A stretch of 64,000 nucleotides of DNA from Nemertoderma westbladi (lineage: Eukaryota > Xenacoelomorpha > Nemertodermatida > Nemertodermatidae), in contig JAUCBJ010007570.1 in the NCBI GenBank assembly GCA_032718475.1, forward strand, positions 27,708 to 91,707, written 5' to 3'. The position numbers and the translations under genes are program-made. Of this stretch, positions 47,199-57,959 are shown piece after piece (the first letter of the stretch is position 1; each line of letters begins with the position of its first letter). The notes under the pieces are model-generated. The model worked only from the letters and a program-made list of their open reading frames with translations, had not been told where the DNA came from and did no database searches.

Positions 47199-48899
47199 TA
47201 TTATTAGTTTTGTACAGTATAATGTATATATAGTACATCAGTATGGGTAGGTAGGTTGGAATCTTTTTATGGTTGGAATTAAATTGTTTATTAGACAACC
47301 AATGAAGAAAATTTATGAAAAGAACACAAATGTAAATAAACAGCATGTTGTTATCGGTACAACGAAATAGTAAACGCGAAACGAAACAAGAGGATAATAA
47401 ATATAGGCCCCCTAACTATCTTGTTATGCACTCTAGTAGTTTCGGCCTACTTCTAATAGGGTACATGGAAATGACAAACGATTTATTAAAATATTATTAT
47501 TCCACAAAATTGCTTCTTTAACCGATTTATATCCGAGGTTTCAACACGTGCCATATTATCCTAAAAGTGGCGGGCGTACCTTTACCATATGTGAGGCGAG
47601 CCACGGAGTGAGCGCAGAGGGAGGGGTACCATTAACGAGTCATTTATCGTCGTCTAATTTTTGATCGCTAATAACTCGGCCATACCTTGATGAAATTAAA
47701 CCAAACTTGATACGTATAGTCCGTCAAAAGTTTAGACATAATCTGAAATTTGGTCAAAAATCAGACAGTCTGTCAGTCGGTACCGATAGTTTCAGACTTT
47801 TGACAAAACGCGAATTAATAAGTCGGTCAATCATTGATGAAATTAAATCAAACTTGGTACGTATGCAGTCCGAGAGTACGTAGTCAATGGCGGTGGGTTG
47901 TAAATACAAACAAGTACTCGGATTACAGCTTCTCAGGTTAACTGAATCTCGTGCTGCCCCACCAACGTGTTGGTACTGGATCCAGTATCGCGGAGAAGAA
48001 AAAGTGGAGAAATTATTATTAACTAAAACAAACGTGAAATCGCGTAAAGGTCCGCGCCGCGTCTACTAACGCATGAACTGTCTCATCTCATTGAATGGCT
48101 TACTACCAATCTTACAACTAACAATAATATACTACAATAAATTGATAACTAAGAAGACGTCCTTAAATATTTTTGAATCCCATGTTTCATAATAAAGCAG
48201 TCAAAATTAAAACGTTACCAAAATTGTTTTTGTTAAAATAGTTAAAATAACCTGCCTCATTGTTGATTCGCCCATCCGGGGTATGCAAACAATATCTCCC
48301 ATGGTCACATATCTCAGAAAAATATCTGCGGCAACATCGTTGGAGACAATTTTTCAAACGCTTGAAAAGAAGGTGGTTGTCCTAATTTAAAACCAGTTGT
48401 GCCCAAAATAATTCAGATTAAATTAAGTATATATTTAAAGTTGTGGTTCAATCGGAAAAACTAATAAATAAAAAAACGCATTTCATAATTATCTGGGCGT
48501 ATGTTTATTGAATTTCATGTAAAACTTATTAAACAAGGCACCAACCGCTCCACCTGATATACCGTATGTAATTGAAAATAAATATTATTTAATTAAAATA
48601 TGTCATATATACAGGCAACATAAACTGTATGAGACAGTAAATAACTTCACCACAATAACATGAATGAACAGATGAACCTGGAACAATAACCATACGTATA
48701 AGGATGGGGCACTGTATATTTTATTGGATAACCTTTAATTAAATAGTCAATTTACATGATTAAAATTAATTGTGAAACACAGTTTATTTCATTGCTAGTT
48801 AATGCAATTAGCACAACTAAGTTATGCCCGCCAATTGGTTAATATATCAGAACCCATTAACATCGACATAATCACAATATATGAACGGCCGCATTTAAA
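47199..48899. other. Intergenic region with a dispersed repeat
   Basis: No conserved gene recognised. At 47590-47880, sequence such as CGCTAATAACTCGGCCATAC and CTTGATGAAATTAAACC also occurs, in reverse complement, at 19690-19960; part of it is repeated internally at 47820-47880. A 60-codon open frame at 47887-48069 is unrecognised. TTTATT at 48783-48788 (AATAAA on the minus strand) is a likely polyadenylation signal for the sideroflexin gene. Confidence 0.5.
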
Positions 48900-49880
48900 C
48901 TATAATCCTTTATTAAATGTAACATGTTTTAGTTTCGGGTTCGTTTCGTGAATCGAATGTTTGAGTTGCGATTCCAGATATGAAACCGGAATAGAAGCTT
49001 TTTGGGGGAACAACGCGCATCCGATAGGGACCATAAACAGCAGACACATACCACACAAACCGGCTTGAAAGAATACATGAAACGGTTTAATTCGCTTCAT
49101 AAACGCCATCGGTTCTAGAACTTTCTCCATAACAACAGGGGCCACTATCATACCCGGAGTTGCTATGGAGATTCTGGAGATGCACACCTGGGAGATCCCC
49201 AAAGCGGCCGCAACACGAGACTTACCAACGTCGTTCGCGTTGTCATCGAACACAGACACCCCATTGGCTAATTCTTGTTGTCTCATTAACGGGATATTTA
49301 CGCAGTTTGCTGCGGCCACGGCAACCAGTGGAACGAACCGTCCAATCAGTGGAGGGGCGGACCGCAGCGCGCGGTTGAGGCCCAATGAAGTAGCAACAGC
49401 TGCCGTAGTGGCCGAAACGTAAGCTACGCCTATCTGTTTATTTGTCGTCGGCGATTTGGCATTCCTGTTCGTATAATTAACCAAAGCGTTAAAGGATTGG
49501 TTGACCCACTGCCAGAATATAACCTGCGGGGCGGTTTTATAAAACTGCATAAGTGCCGCCGTGATTAAAAGTCCTCCTGGAACTTGGAAAGACATTCGAC
49601 CAATGAGATTCATCCGTTGGCCGGTATCAGCGTGGTACGCCGAATCCGTTAGGTATTTCGCCCTGATGACGTCGTCGACTGTCGTCTCAGGGGATTGGTT
49701 GCCCTGGCGACTGGATTCAACAAGTCGTTTTGCAGCGCCCAGGGCTTCATTAGACACAAATAAGTTACGAGTGTCAGTCACATTGAAGAAATATCGCAAA
49801 CGGCCAGAAAATTTCCTTTGATCGTCCATGTAGTCATCCGCATTGATTGAACTACCGGTTTTCCCAGAAATATTTGTCAT
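48900..49880 (-). CDS. Sideroflexin (SFXN1/3-like)
   Basis: A single-exon frame of 326 residues, the usual family length. Family motifs are present: AKYLTDSAYHADTGQRMNLI (position of the HPDTG motif, residues 83-87), PGGLLITAALMQFYKTAPQV, NYTNRN (135-140), and NIPLMRQQELANGV (195-208). The C-terminus ends TFNKGL, as I recall for SFXN1/SFXN3. Four to five hydrophobic segments follow the N-terminal soluble part. Sideroflexins are inner mitochondrial membrane carriers; SFXN1 imports serine for one-carbon metabolism. One oddity is HADTG in place of HPDTG. The single exon contrasts with multi-exon sideroflexin genes of many animals. Confidence 0.95.
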   Translation of the reverse strand: MTNISGKTGSSINADDYMDDQRKFSGRLRYFFNVTDTRNLFVSNEALGAAKRLVESSRQGNQSPETTVDDVIRAKYLTDSAYHADTGQRMNLIGRMSFQVPGGLLITAALMQFYKTAPQVIFWQWVNQSFNALVNYTNRNAKSPTTNKQIGVAYVSATTAAVATSLGLNRALRSAPPLIGRFVPLVAVAAANCVNIPLMRQQELANGVSVFDDNANDVGKSRVAAALGISQVCISRISIATPGMIVAPVVMEKVLEPMAFMKRIKPFHVFFQAGLCGMCLLFMVPIGCALFPQKASIPVSYLESQLKHSIHETNPKLKHVTFNKGL

Positions 49881-49963
49881 TTTACAATTTTATTTTGTAA
49901 GTCCGTAACTGCTGAAATGTAGTCTACCGGCAGTAAAATTAAAAAGTATGACTACCGGTAATA

Positions 49964-50337
49964 GGGGCTGTTGGCTGTTCACATATTACGTAACGCTCAG
50001 AAGGGGGGGGGGGGTCTGCCTGAAACGTTACTATTTTGTTACAAGGGGGTGGGGGGTTCGGGAATAATCGTTACGTAACGATGAAATCTGGGTAAGAATT
50101 GTGGAATTCTGGAATCTGTATTAATTACTATTAATTAAATAATAATAACAATAATATACCGGTATTATTAATATAATATATTATGTTAATAAAATAAATC
50201 AATTAATCAAATTATACTCAAGCTAGCGTTACGTTACTAGTTGGGGGGGTAACAAACAATGTTACTATGTGTTACAAGGGGGGGGGGGGGGGTCAAAAAA
50301 TGGCAAAATTGGCGTTACGTAATATGTGAACAGCCCC
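49964..50337. mobile_element. MITE with TTACGTAA-containing TIRs
   Basis: A 374-bp element. The inverted ends read GGGGCTGTT(CACATATTACG)TAACGC, the left copy having a 7-bp internal duplication. ATA flanks both sides (49961-49963, 50338-50340). Inside are more TTACGTAAC words and long G runs (50003-50014, 50277-50292). From memory, ends of the form GGGCTGTTCACATATTACG resemble ISL2EU-type (PIF/Harbinger-related) MITEs. No coding capacity. Confidence 0.75.
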
Positions 50338-50340
50338 ATA

Positions 50341-50954
50341 TAATAAAAAGTCTATTACATTAGGCCTACTGTCTGACTGTAGGGTAGCTGGGTAGGCTGT
50401 ATTATTATATAGGAATAGGCCTACACTAATGACTAATACTGTCAGAGTCGGACATTATTAGTCATTTAGTGTATTCCTATTTCCTATATTAGGCCTACTG
50501 TATTACACTACAGCACTATACTACAGTACTATAGTATACCAGTCAGCCAGTATACTACCGGTACTATGCTGTACCAGTATACTACAGCTGTACAGCCTGA
50601 CAGGTCAGACTGTAGACTGTAGTGTAATACAGTAATACAATAGAGTAGGCCTAACCTGTTAGCTTACTGTGTTAACAGCAGAACAGTTAAAGGTCTATCA
50701 GTAGGCAGGCCCAATGAAATTCAACTGTAACCAGAAAATGGACTGATGGATCTACAGATCTAGGACACTTCCCCCCGGACAGTTCCCATATGTACATATG
50801 TATCCAAAATGTACATGTAAGAAAAAAATGTATGTATGTAAAAAGTATGTAATACATAATACTGTAATATGTAAAAAGTATGTACATGTATCAGTCAGTC
50901 AGTACATGTATTAGGACTGTACATAGAAGGCCTACTGTAGAACACCACAAGACC
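50341..50954. other. Gene-free palindrome-rich DNA
   Basis: Dense in AGGCCTA, CAGTATAC and TACATGTA words. No coding region or clear element ends. Confidence 0.5.
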
Positions 50955-51389
50955 AGTGCTGCCGTTGTATGGTAAAACACTGTATCTCGAAAAATTTCGA
51001 TTTTAATCTTTATATCGATTCTGGGTAATTCGAACCTGCTCTTTCTCATGGTGCCATCCGTTTTCTACCATTTATTATAGTTTACAAGTTAGCAGCGTCG
51101 CTAAAACACTGTATCTCGCCAAATAACGAATTTTGGGAAATGTTAATACGGTAAAACACTGTATCTCTACTAGATACAGTGTTTTTGTATACAGCTGAGT
51201 TTTAATATGAGTTACAGTGTTGTTCTTCAAAGAAGCATTACATACAAACTCCCTGTTACCGGTACTTCATATTTAATTTCAGTTAGTGAGTAACATGCAG
51301 ACTTGTATTGACTTTCAATTTAATATAATGCAGGTGTTAGTTAGTTTTATAATTTACCTGTAATATTATCAATATCAGTTTGCAACACA

Positions 51390-52208
51390 ATGTACACTGT
51401 TGGAGACGATGTCGATGTTTACTGGGAGGGAAAATGGTGGTCTGGCGGGACTATTCGAGCTGTTCATGAGAAATCCGTAAGCATATCATTTCCGAAACTA
51501 TTGTACCACGGTACCAAGTGGGTACACCCCCAACGCTACCAGAAGAACAAGTTCGACATTATCTCCAGGATAAGGTAATTTACATGTAACGGTTCACATT
51601 CGCAATGTTTTCTGGGATTCACCGATTCAGAATTGCTTCCCATAGAATCCTTTGTCACTCAGTAATGAGCCCCCTTAGCTGCTGTTAGCACCCATTTATC
51701 GCCCATTGATCATATCGGGGTTGATGTCCAGGATAACACTGTAGAAGTTGATTCTAATGGTTTAAACAGTTATGCAACTTTAATGAGTTGTTTTGACAGT
51801 CATCCACTTGAAAACGGACCTGGTTGGTCAAATATATGTCAGCCCTGCACTCTGGATAGTGATGCTCTGTCTGATTTGTTCCCTGACATTGACGTTCTCC
51901 CTGTTGTACATTTTGATCCTTTCTACCATTTAACAACTTCTCATTTGCCGACTATTGAGAGTAATACTCCTGAAGTATGTACACAAATTGTTGAAACAAC
52001 CAATGATAGGGAGGTCGTTATTTCTAAAAATGGAGACCAATGACGCATAGGTTATGGCATTTCTCAAATTGAAAACATCACTGAATCCTCTGTACTTGGT
52101 GCTAATAAAAAATCCGCTTGGAATAGGAGTGCAGAAGCGAAAGCATCCCATTTTGCTGAGAAACACCCCTTGCGCACTGTTGGTTGCAGCAATAAATGCA
52201 AATTGAAC
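51390..52208 (+). pseudogene. Transposon protein, N-terminal part, Tudor-like domain
   Basis: Two in-frame-compatible pieces. Piece 1 is 51390-51578 (MYTVGDDVDVYWEGKWWSGG, then TIRAVHEKSVSISF), which resembles a small Tudor/Agenet-like barrel; it may be spliced at the GTAATT after residue 61. Piece 2, from about 51690 to 52208, contains DALSDLFPDIDVLPVVHFDP and, after one in-frame TGA at 52041, WNRSAEAKASHF and VGCSNKCKLNC. The basic stretch followed by a CxxKCxxxC cluster resembles the N-terminal part of a family of transposon-encoded proteins I have seen in invertebrate genomes, but I cannot name it securely. It is broken by stops, with the central part missing. Confidence 0.5.
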
Positions 52209-52483
52209 TGTACACCGAAGTCCGAACACTGAAGTCAAAGATTTGGAGACAATAGGACTATATAGGGAGACTATAGACAAATGCAGTGCTCAAAATAAAA
52301 ACTACACACTGTATAGCTCCATTCTTCTCTTTATACATACCCTAACGGCTGAACGGTTAATTCCATTGGAATGTGGTATTTCGAACCACACCATTCATTC
52401 ATGAGTGCGGATAACTTGCATCGTCTAGTCAATAAATAAATTGGAGAGATGAAGAAAGTCGTTAATTTCGATGACTTTGCTTT

Positions 52484-52891
52484 TTGTGTAAAAAAGGCTG
52501 GGAAGGACTATTTGTTGTAAAGGAAATGGGTATCATCGACTTTTACGATTTACCTAACAACATTTCTACATCTGCACTTCGGAAAGCGAGAGATATTGGG
52601 AAGTTCCCATATCTAAGTAAGATATGCGCTGTGAAATTTGAGAAGGCCAAACCCGATGTAATCTTTTACAAGACTTCGTATCACCAGCTGGATTGGGGTT
52701 CAATAAATTTCCTCAAACGGCTTAATCTGAAACCATTGCCACCTCCACGCACCGCTAAAAGGGGAATCGACAATCAAAGATTACGTAACCTATTGGACAA
52801 ACTTGATCGTGTTATTCCACAACACAAACTCCAATTCTGGAACAACTTAGCTGAACCAACTTACTACTTGATAATACAAACTAACCTATAG
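52484..52891 (+). pseudogene. Transposon protein, C-terminal part
   Basis: About 135 open codons ending at TAG 52889. Features include VVKEMGIIDFYDLPN, FPYLSKICAVKFEKAKPDVI, KRLNLKPLPPPRTAKRGI and a C-terminal helix DRVIPQHKLQFWNNL. The pattern (Ile/Phe-rich beta segment, a Pro-Arg linker and a final IPxxxxxFWxxL) fits the C-terminus of the same protein whose N-terminus lies upstream. The catalytic middle has been deleted. The first Met is at 52526. Family assignment is tentative. Confidence 0.45.
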
Positions 52892-53887
52892 GTAGACCAT
52901 AAAATACTATATTTTCTCTTATGATTTTAGGATGTTTAAAAATACTTTGAAGCTTCACATTTGTTTCTAAGTACAACATACCCAACCAACTTTGTATATT
53001 TTGACAATATTATTTTAACAAATTGTATTATTTTGACAATATTCTATGCATTTATTCTGATTTTCATTTCCTTGTAGGATAAATAATAATATTTCATATT
53101 TCACCTTATACATTCAATTTATGAGTTTCATGAAAAATTAAAAACGGATGTGTTAAATAGAATGAGAGAGATAGGAAAGGCACGTAAAATAAACCTTAAA
53201 TAATTTCTAATAGCTGTATTTGAAAACACTGTATGTGTACCAGCTTGTAAAATAACGTATCAAAAACACTGTATCTGAAATTTCAAAGATAAAGGTGTAT
53301 GTCAAAACACTGTATGTATTTTCTAAAATCAAATGCTTAAGGCTATGAAAATTAATTAATTTAAAAAAATAACCAAAAAAATTCCCCGGTTTTCCTCTTC
53401 CCTGTGATATAAAAATCACCTGATCTTCACTTATCAGATCATTTTTTCATTAATTTCATTCCCGGATTTGGCCCCGGTGGCTTTAATTGAATTAAAATGT
53501 TAAAACCAAATATATAATACGTCACATGTACTATAAATATTACAAAACATGACCGGTATAAATAGTAGACGGTAAAATACTGCAAAACACATAAAACAGC
53601 AGAATATTATACTATATACATACTTTGCTCTATCGATAGAATAAAATATTTAGGGTTGCACAATATAATATATATTATTTTTTGTCCCAAGATCGTGGTC
53701 GGAATTCTAAACAATCTATTATTGTTTTTCCTAAGTACCACACCAGTGTATGTGTTGCTTCTAAACTATTTGCCACCTGGGTTGAAAATATTCAACTAAC
53801 ACGTCATGTTTTACGTTGAAATTATACTTGGGTTTATTTAAAACTACCTGCATATATAGTGCGTCAAAGTGAATGCTGAAACGTGTG

Positions 53888-55253
53888 TTAATTAAGTCGT
53901 GTTTTCCTTCCTGTTTTTTTCTGATAAATAATCTGTTTAATTTTGTATTGATTAATTGAGAGTGCTTCTAGCGATGGAATTCCAAGTTGAAATGCGTATC
54001 TGCTGTAATCTTGTAGCATTAAATCTTTCGATGTTCCCGCTATGTGGTGAGAAAGGAAGTAATAAGAGAAATAGATCCCCTTGGTATTAGAATTGAATGC
54101 GCTGTAATTAGAGCGAAGACTTGCTGACTTTAGAAGAAATTCGAAATTTGGAATGAGGAATGTACTATCTATTGTTTGGTTGGATACATAGTTTTTGACA
54201 GATAGTATGCTTCTCAGTGCTTTATACCAGGTTATTTTAATATCTTCTATAATGTTACTTGGAATGCAAGCACATCCATAAAGTGCTGATGGTAAGCAGA
54301 CCGTATTCCATATCAGTCTAGTAATATCGAATGGAAGGAACACTGTCAGCTCCAAACCCATTCTTCTGTAATTGGTGCAGATTTCCCCATATGCGCTTGG
54401 TGTAATGGTCTCTTAACTTCCAGTTTTCTGCTGGTAGAGGAAGACCCAAGAAAGAAAGAAAATTCGATTGAATGATAGCAGTGCCACTCTCCAAGTACAC
54501 TTGTTCCTCTTTACGTGGAATCATTCCAGATGGGATCTCAAGTTTCGTGTAGCTTGTGACAAACCATGTTTTTCTCAAATTTAATCTCAGGTTGTGCTTT
54601 TTGAAATAACTTTCACAAGTAGTTAGCAAGAACTGTGCGTCGTTTTTGAGGTTAGCCATAATAATTAAATCATCCGCATTAGCTAGCATTGGAAATTATA
54701 TTTTATTTAAGTGCAGTCCTTTCCCGATTTGTTCGAGTTCTTCGACTAGGTCTCGCATGTAAAAATTAAAGAGGAATGCAGAGATGATCCCTCCCTGGCG
54801 TACTCCCTGCTTTAACACAATAGATTGTCTGGATATAATGTTATTCAGGGCTATAAATGCTTTAGACTGGTAGTAATAAGATGCTAAAGTTAGAAGGATT
54901 GATTTGTCGATGTTGGTGTTCTCCAATTTGTCGAAGAGGGTCTTGTAAGATACAGTGTCAAAAGCTGATGAAAGGTCTAGGGATATTATATACACGTTTG
55001 ATCCATGGGAATTGAAATGTTTTGTTAATCTGTTTGCTAGGATGTATGGCAACTCTGTGCTTTGTCCACTTCTGTAGCCCATTTGAAGATCACTAAGTCT
55101 GATCTTTTTTATTTCATTCACTATTAGGATCTCCCATATTTTAGTTAATATTGGCATCACCGAGATAGCACGGTAATTCTCGTTGGTATGAATATCTCTA
55201 TTTCCTGGTTTGATGTGGGGAAGAATGAGAGTTAAACATAAAGTTGTAGGCAT
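53888..55253 (-). pseudogene. LINE reverse transcriptase fragment, second family
   Basis: Minus-strand reverse transcriptase of a non-LTR element distinct from the 40-44 kb family: NYRAISVMPILTKIWEILIV, LQMGYRSGQSTELPYILANR, ISLDLSSAFDTVSYKTLFDK, LKQGVRQGGIISAFLFNFYM, then after one in-frame stop (54696) the catalytic box reads NADD in place of YADD (54669-54680). A frameshift near 54340 separates the thumb region (LPSALYGCACIPSN). No endonuclease is found, so it is 5'-truncated. The RT sequence resembles CR1/Jockey-like elements. It lies antisense within the 50959-55434 transposon and is dead. Confidence 0.85.
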
Positions 55254-55438
55254 GTGGTGTGACTGGTTTATGGAGTTATATAGGACTGCGGAAAATTATA
55301 TAATTCTTCTGAGTCACCATATATCAGATGCTCTGAGGTAAGACTATGCGCGTTTACAATTTGGATTGAAAGTCTTTTCAATTTTACTCGAAACGCTTAT
55401 TTTCGATATACAGTGTTTTACCTTACAACGGCAGAGTG

Positions 55439-56530
55439 GGCCAGTAATGTCAGTTTCTACTGTCACGACTGTGTAGTATTTGACCTTACAATATATTGCT
55501 AATTTATTGAGAGCATCTTATTGAACCGAACCATACATTACTACATCGTCTGCGGACAATAATATAGCTACACCAGCCGCAGCCAGCATGACGGGTAGGT
55601 TGGGAATAATAAGCTAAATAATAAAGGTGAAAGCTTATCACCTTGTATTACTCCAACTACTGTAGCTGTCTAATATAGGGTCCAGCCAAGCCAGTGCATA
55701 AACACCAATACATACACATATAAAATTACATGCCAGGAAAGCCCATTCAATCAGAGTTATAGAAGTAATGCAAAATTATTAAAGGAGGGGGGGGGGGGGG
55801 GGGCATAGCCTCTTTTAATAATTTTTTACTGGGCGGCACAGTCACTCGCCATGGCAAATTGTATGAGTGGGGGGGGGGGGGGGGGGGGGTGAATTTGATA
55901 CACATTTTTAATGTGTGTGAACGAAAAACTATTAAGCATACTGTAATATATTGTTTATTGACAATAATGGATATAATTTCTATAAGAAGCAACAACTAAT
56001 TTTACAAAACTTAATTAAATCATTATTATTACATAAATATTAAATTATAATAGAAAATGTGGCACCTATACCGGAAATTCAGAGGTGGTTAAAACAGGTT
56101 TGATAACAAAATTAATAATTATACAATTATTTCCGAATATTTTTAACAATAAGGCCAGCTAGAAAGAAAATAATAACATTAGATTACATTACACTAAAAA
56201 TTAAATGAAACCAATAATAATTCAATTTATTGCATCATAAAATATAGCCATTTATATTTCAATATAATAGATGTAACATTAAATATACATTAATTCAATT
56301 ACATGTACATACTGTATTACATTTACAATTTATATTTAATAGGTGAGAAAATGCCATACACAGCCCAATCAAAAATTAATTAATTATCTATAAGGTAAGA
56401 AATAAAATTTAATAATTATATACTATTTGAAAAAACTGCTTTCTCTCTAAAAGTTTTACAAATTTATTAGTGAAATAAAGTAACTTGTTTTCATTAAATT
56501 GCAAAATTATTGAAAATAAGTGTCTGATAC
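55439..56530. other. Gene-free DNA with poly-G tracts
   Basis: AT-rich. Two long G runs (55787-55803 and 55869-55889) flank a short segment containing ACTGGGCGGCAC. A trace of non-LTR RT-like coding (ADNNIATPAAASMTG-type, minus strand) near 55540-55600 is too short to annotate. Confidence 0.4.
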
Positions 56531-56977
56531 CATTTGAAGGAAAGGAGCAGATTACAGAGGCTGCCGGCTTTTCTAACCAAAACAATAAACGATATTTCGA
56601 TAACGGAACAAGCTATGAACAAACAGACTTCAGATTTGGAATTCTGATGAAATGTTGCTCTAGATGAAATGAAAAAAAAATCGGTATTAAGGATCGGGAG
56701 ATTAAAATCGGTGGTAAGGTTATTAATGTGTAGAAAATAGGAGGTACCTGTAGTATGCACCAAATTTATTTGAGCCGGAAATTGTAATATTATAAAGCCA
56801 GATAGGGGGGGGGGGGGGGGGGGGAACTGGATGCAATAAAAATTCATCCCTCTCCAGGGGAAATTCGACGCAAATAACAGCTGATTACTCTCAAAAATAA
56901 AACTGTAAACTGTTTTGTTTAGTTTATTGTTTTGGTTAAAATAACATGCCACTGTAACCTGCTCCTTTCCCTAAATT
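56531..56977. repeat. Inverted pair of the dispersed ~55-bp motif
   Basis: A forward copy (56531-56590: GAAGGAAAGGAGCAGATTAC to CTAACCAAAACAATAAAC) faces a reverse copy (56921-56977), with the GGAAAGGAG ends outermost. This is the arrangement expected if the motif is the terminal inverted repeat of a ~450-bp element. The spacer contains a 20-bp G run (56805-56824) and no gene. Confidence 0.6.
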
Positions 56978-57142
56978 GATAATTTAACTGAGGCGGGATA
57001 TTAATTCGCCAAGATGGGATTTGCGTCCACTTCCCCTGTCTATATAAAGCTGTAAAAGTGCTAGATTATAAGACTTGAATTTAATCTTATAATAATTATT
57101 TCTTTAATAAATAATTAAATTATTGTCGGCCAAAATATACTC

Positions 57143-57418
57143 GCCCATGTGAAGAATTCCAGGATTTCACTTTTCGGTCGACTTTTTATTGGAATTTTAT
57201 ATATGAAGATTTTGTATTTTTTTTAATTTATCTTTATTAAGTGTTTTATAGCGCTAATTTCTGTCTTATAAGCTGTACATATACTAATTCGTTTATTGTT
57301 TTGGTTAGATTCAACCCGTCTGTAACCTGTGTTTTTTTGTGAAAACCTGATATTCTTCACATGGGGGTAACTGCAAAGTGAAATATAACGGCAGAAAGTC
57401 TGGTATTCTTCACATGGG
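57143..57418. mobile_element. Small foldback element
   Basis: CCCATGTGAAGAATTCCAG at 57143 faces CTGGTATTCTTCACATGGG ending at 57418, with TTTCACTTT-type words inside both arms. It encloses a copy of the dispersed 55-bp motif (57291-57330, reverse). No coding capacity. Confidence 0.5.
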
Positions 57419-57927
57419 CCTAAATATACTTATTAAAAATAATATAATTAAATTTATAAGAAAAATAATATCAGTATCATAAATAAATAAATAAATATAC
57501 AGTATCATAAAAATCATTATTAAAACTTAATAAATTATTATTAATAAAATAATAATAGTATTATTATAATTATATCAAATTATTAATAAATGTACATAGA
57601 CGAACCCTAATTAAGTAGTTAAACACTTAATTTTCAAAACCAATTTATTACATAATAAAGCAATGATGCAATGTAAGCCCTGCCGTCTCGGGGTAGTTTA
57701 TAATGACTAATAAACTTCTAAATCTCTCCTGAATACTAATAGTAACATATACTGAAAACTGACTACTCTTAACAGGGGTAGGGGGTTAAAGGTGCCAGAC
57801 AGGTAAGTATGGTGATAGCAAGCAGCCTTGGAAGTTGGAACTATCCAATATCCATCTGAGGCACCAATTAACTGCAGTAAGCCTATCAGGAATCTATAGA
57901 CATCTACACAATGATTGGACCAAAGGC

Positions 57928-57957
57928 GCGACCTTTACTAACATTAGTAAAGGTCGC
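57928..57957. other. Perfect 14-bp stem hairpin
   Basis: GCGACCTTTACTAA and its exact complement are separated by two bases (CA). It is not next to a recognised gene. It may be a terminator-like or foldback remnant; the function is unknown. Confidence 0.55.
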
Positions 57958-57959
57958 AT

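Larger units (their letters stand above)
50959..55434. mobile_element. Decayed DNA transposon with 4-bp TSD
   Basis: The termini are inverted over about 35 bp: CTGCCGTTGTATGGTAAAAC then ACTGTATCTCGAAAA on the left, with one or two mismatches on the right. AGTG flanks each end (50955-50958, 55435-55438), suggesting a 4-bp target duplication. The subterminal word AAAACACTGTATCT recurs near 50974, 51105 and 51154 (there as a palindrome) and near 53223, 53264 and 53306. The left half has plus-strand remains of one protein (51390-52208 and 52484-52891); the right half has an antisense LINE fragment. Elements with 4-bp duplications include Sola and Ginger; I cannot decide between them. Confidence 0.7.

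Noticed and set aside
47887-48069. 60-codon frame ending KSRKGPRRVY as a gene or terminal exon
   Set aside because: I do not recognise it, no clear partner exon is visible, and it begins inside a dispersed repeat.
50959-55434. A single new element encoding both reverse transcriptase and TIRs
   Set aside because: The RT is antisense, 5'-truncated, lacks an endonuclease and resembles ordinary LINEs, while the plus-strand protein pieces look like a different, transposase-type protein. An insertion is the simpler explanation.
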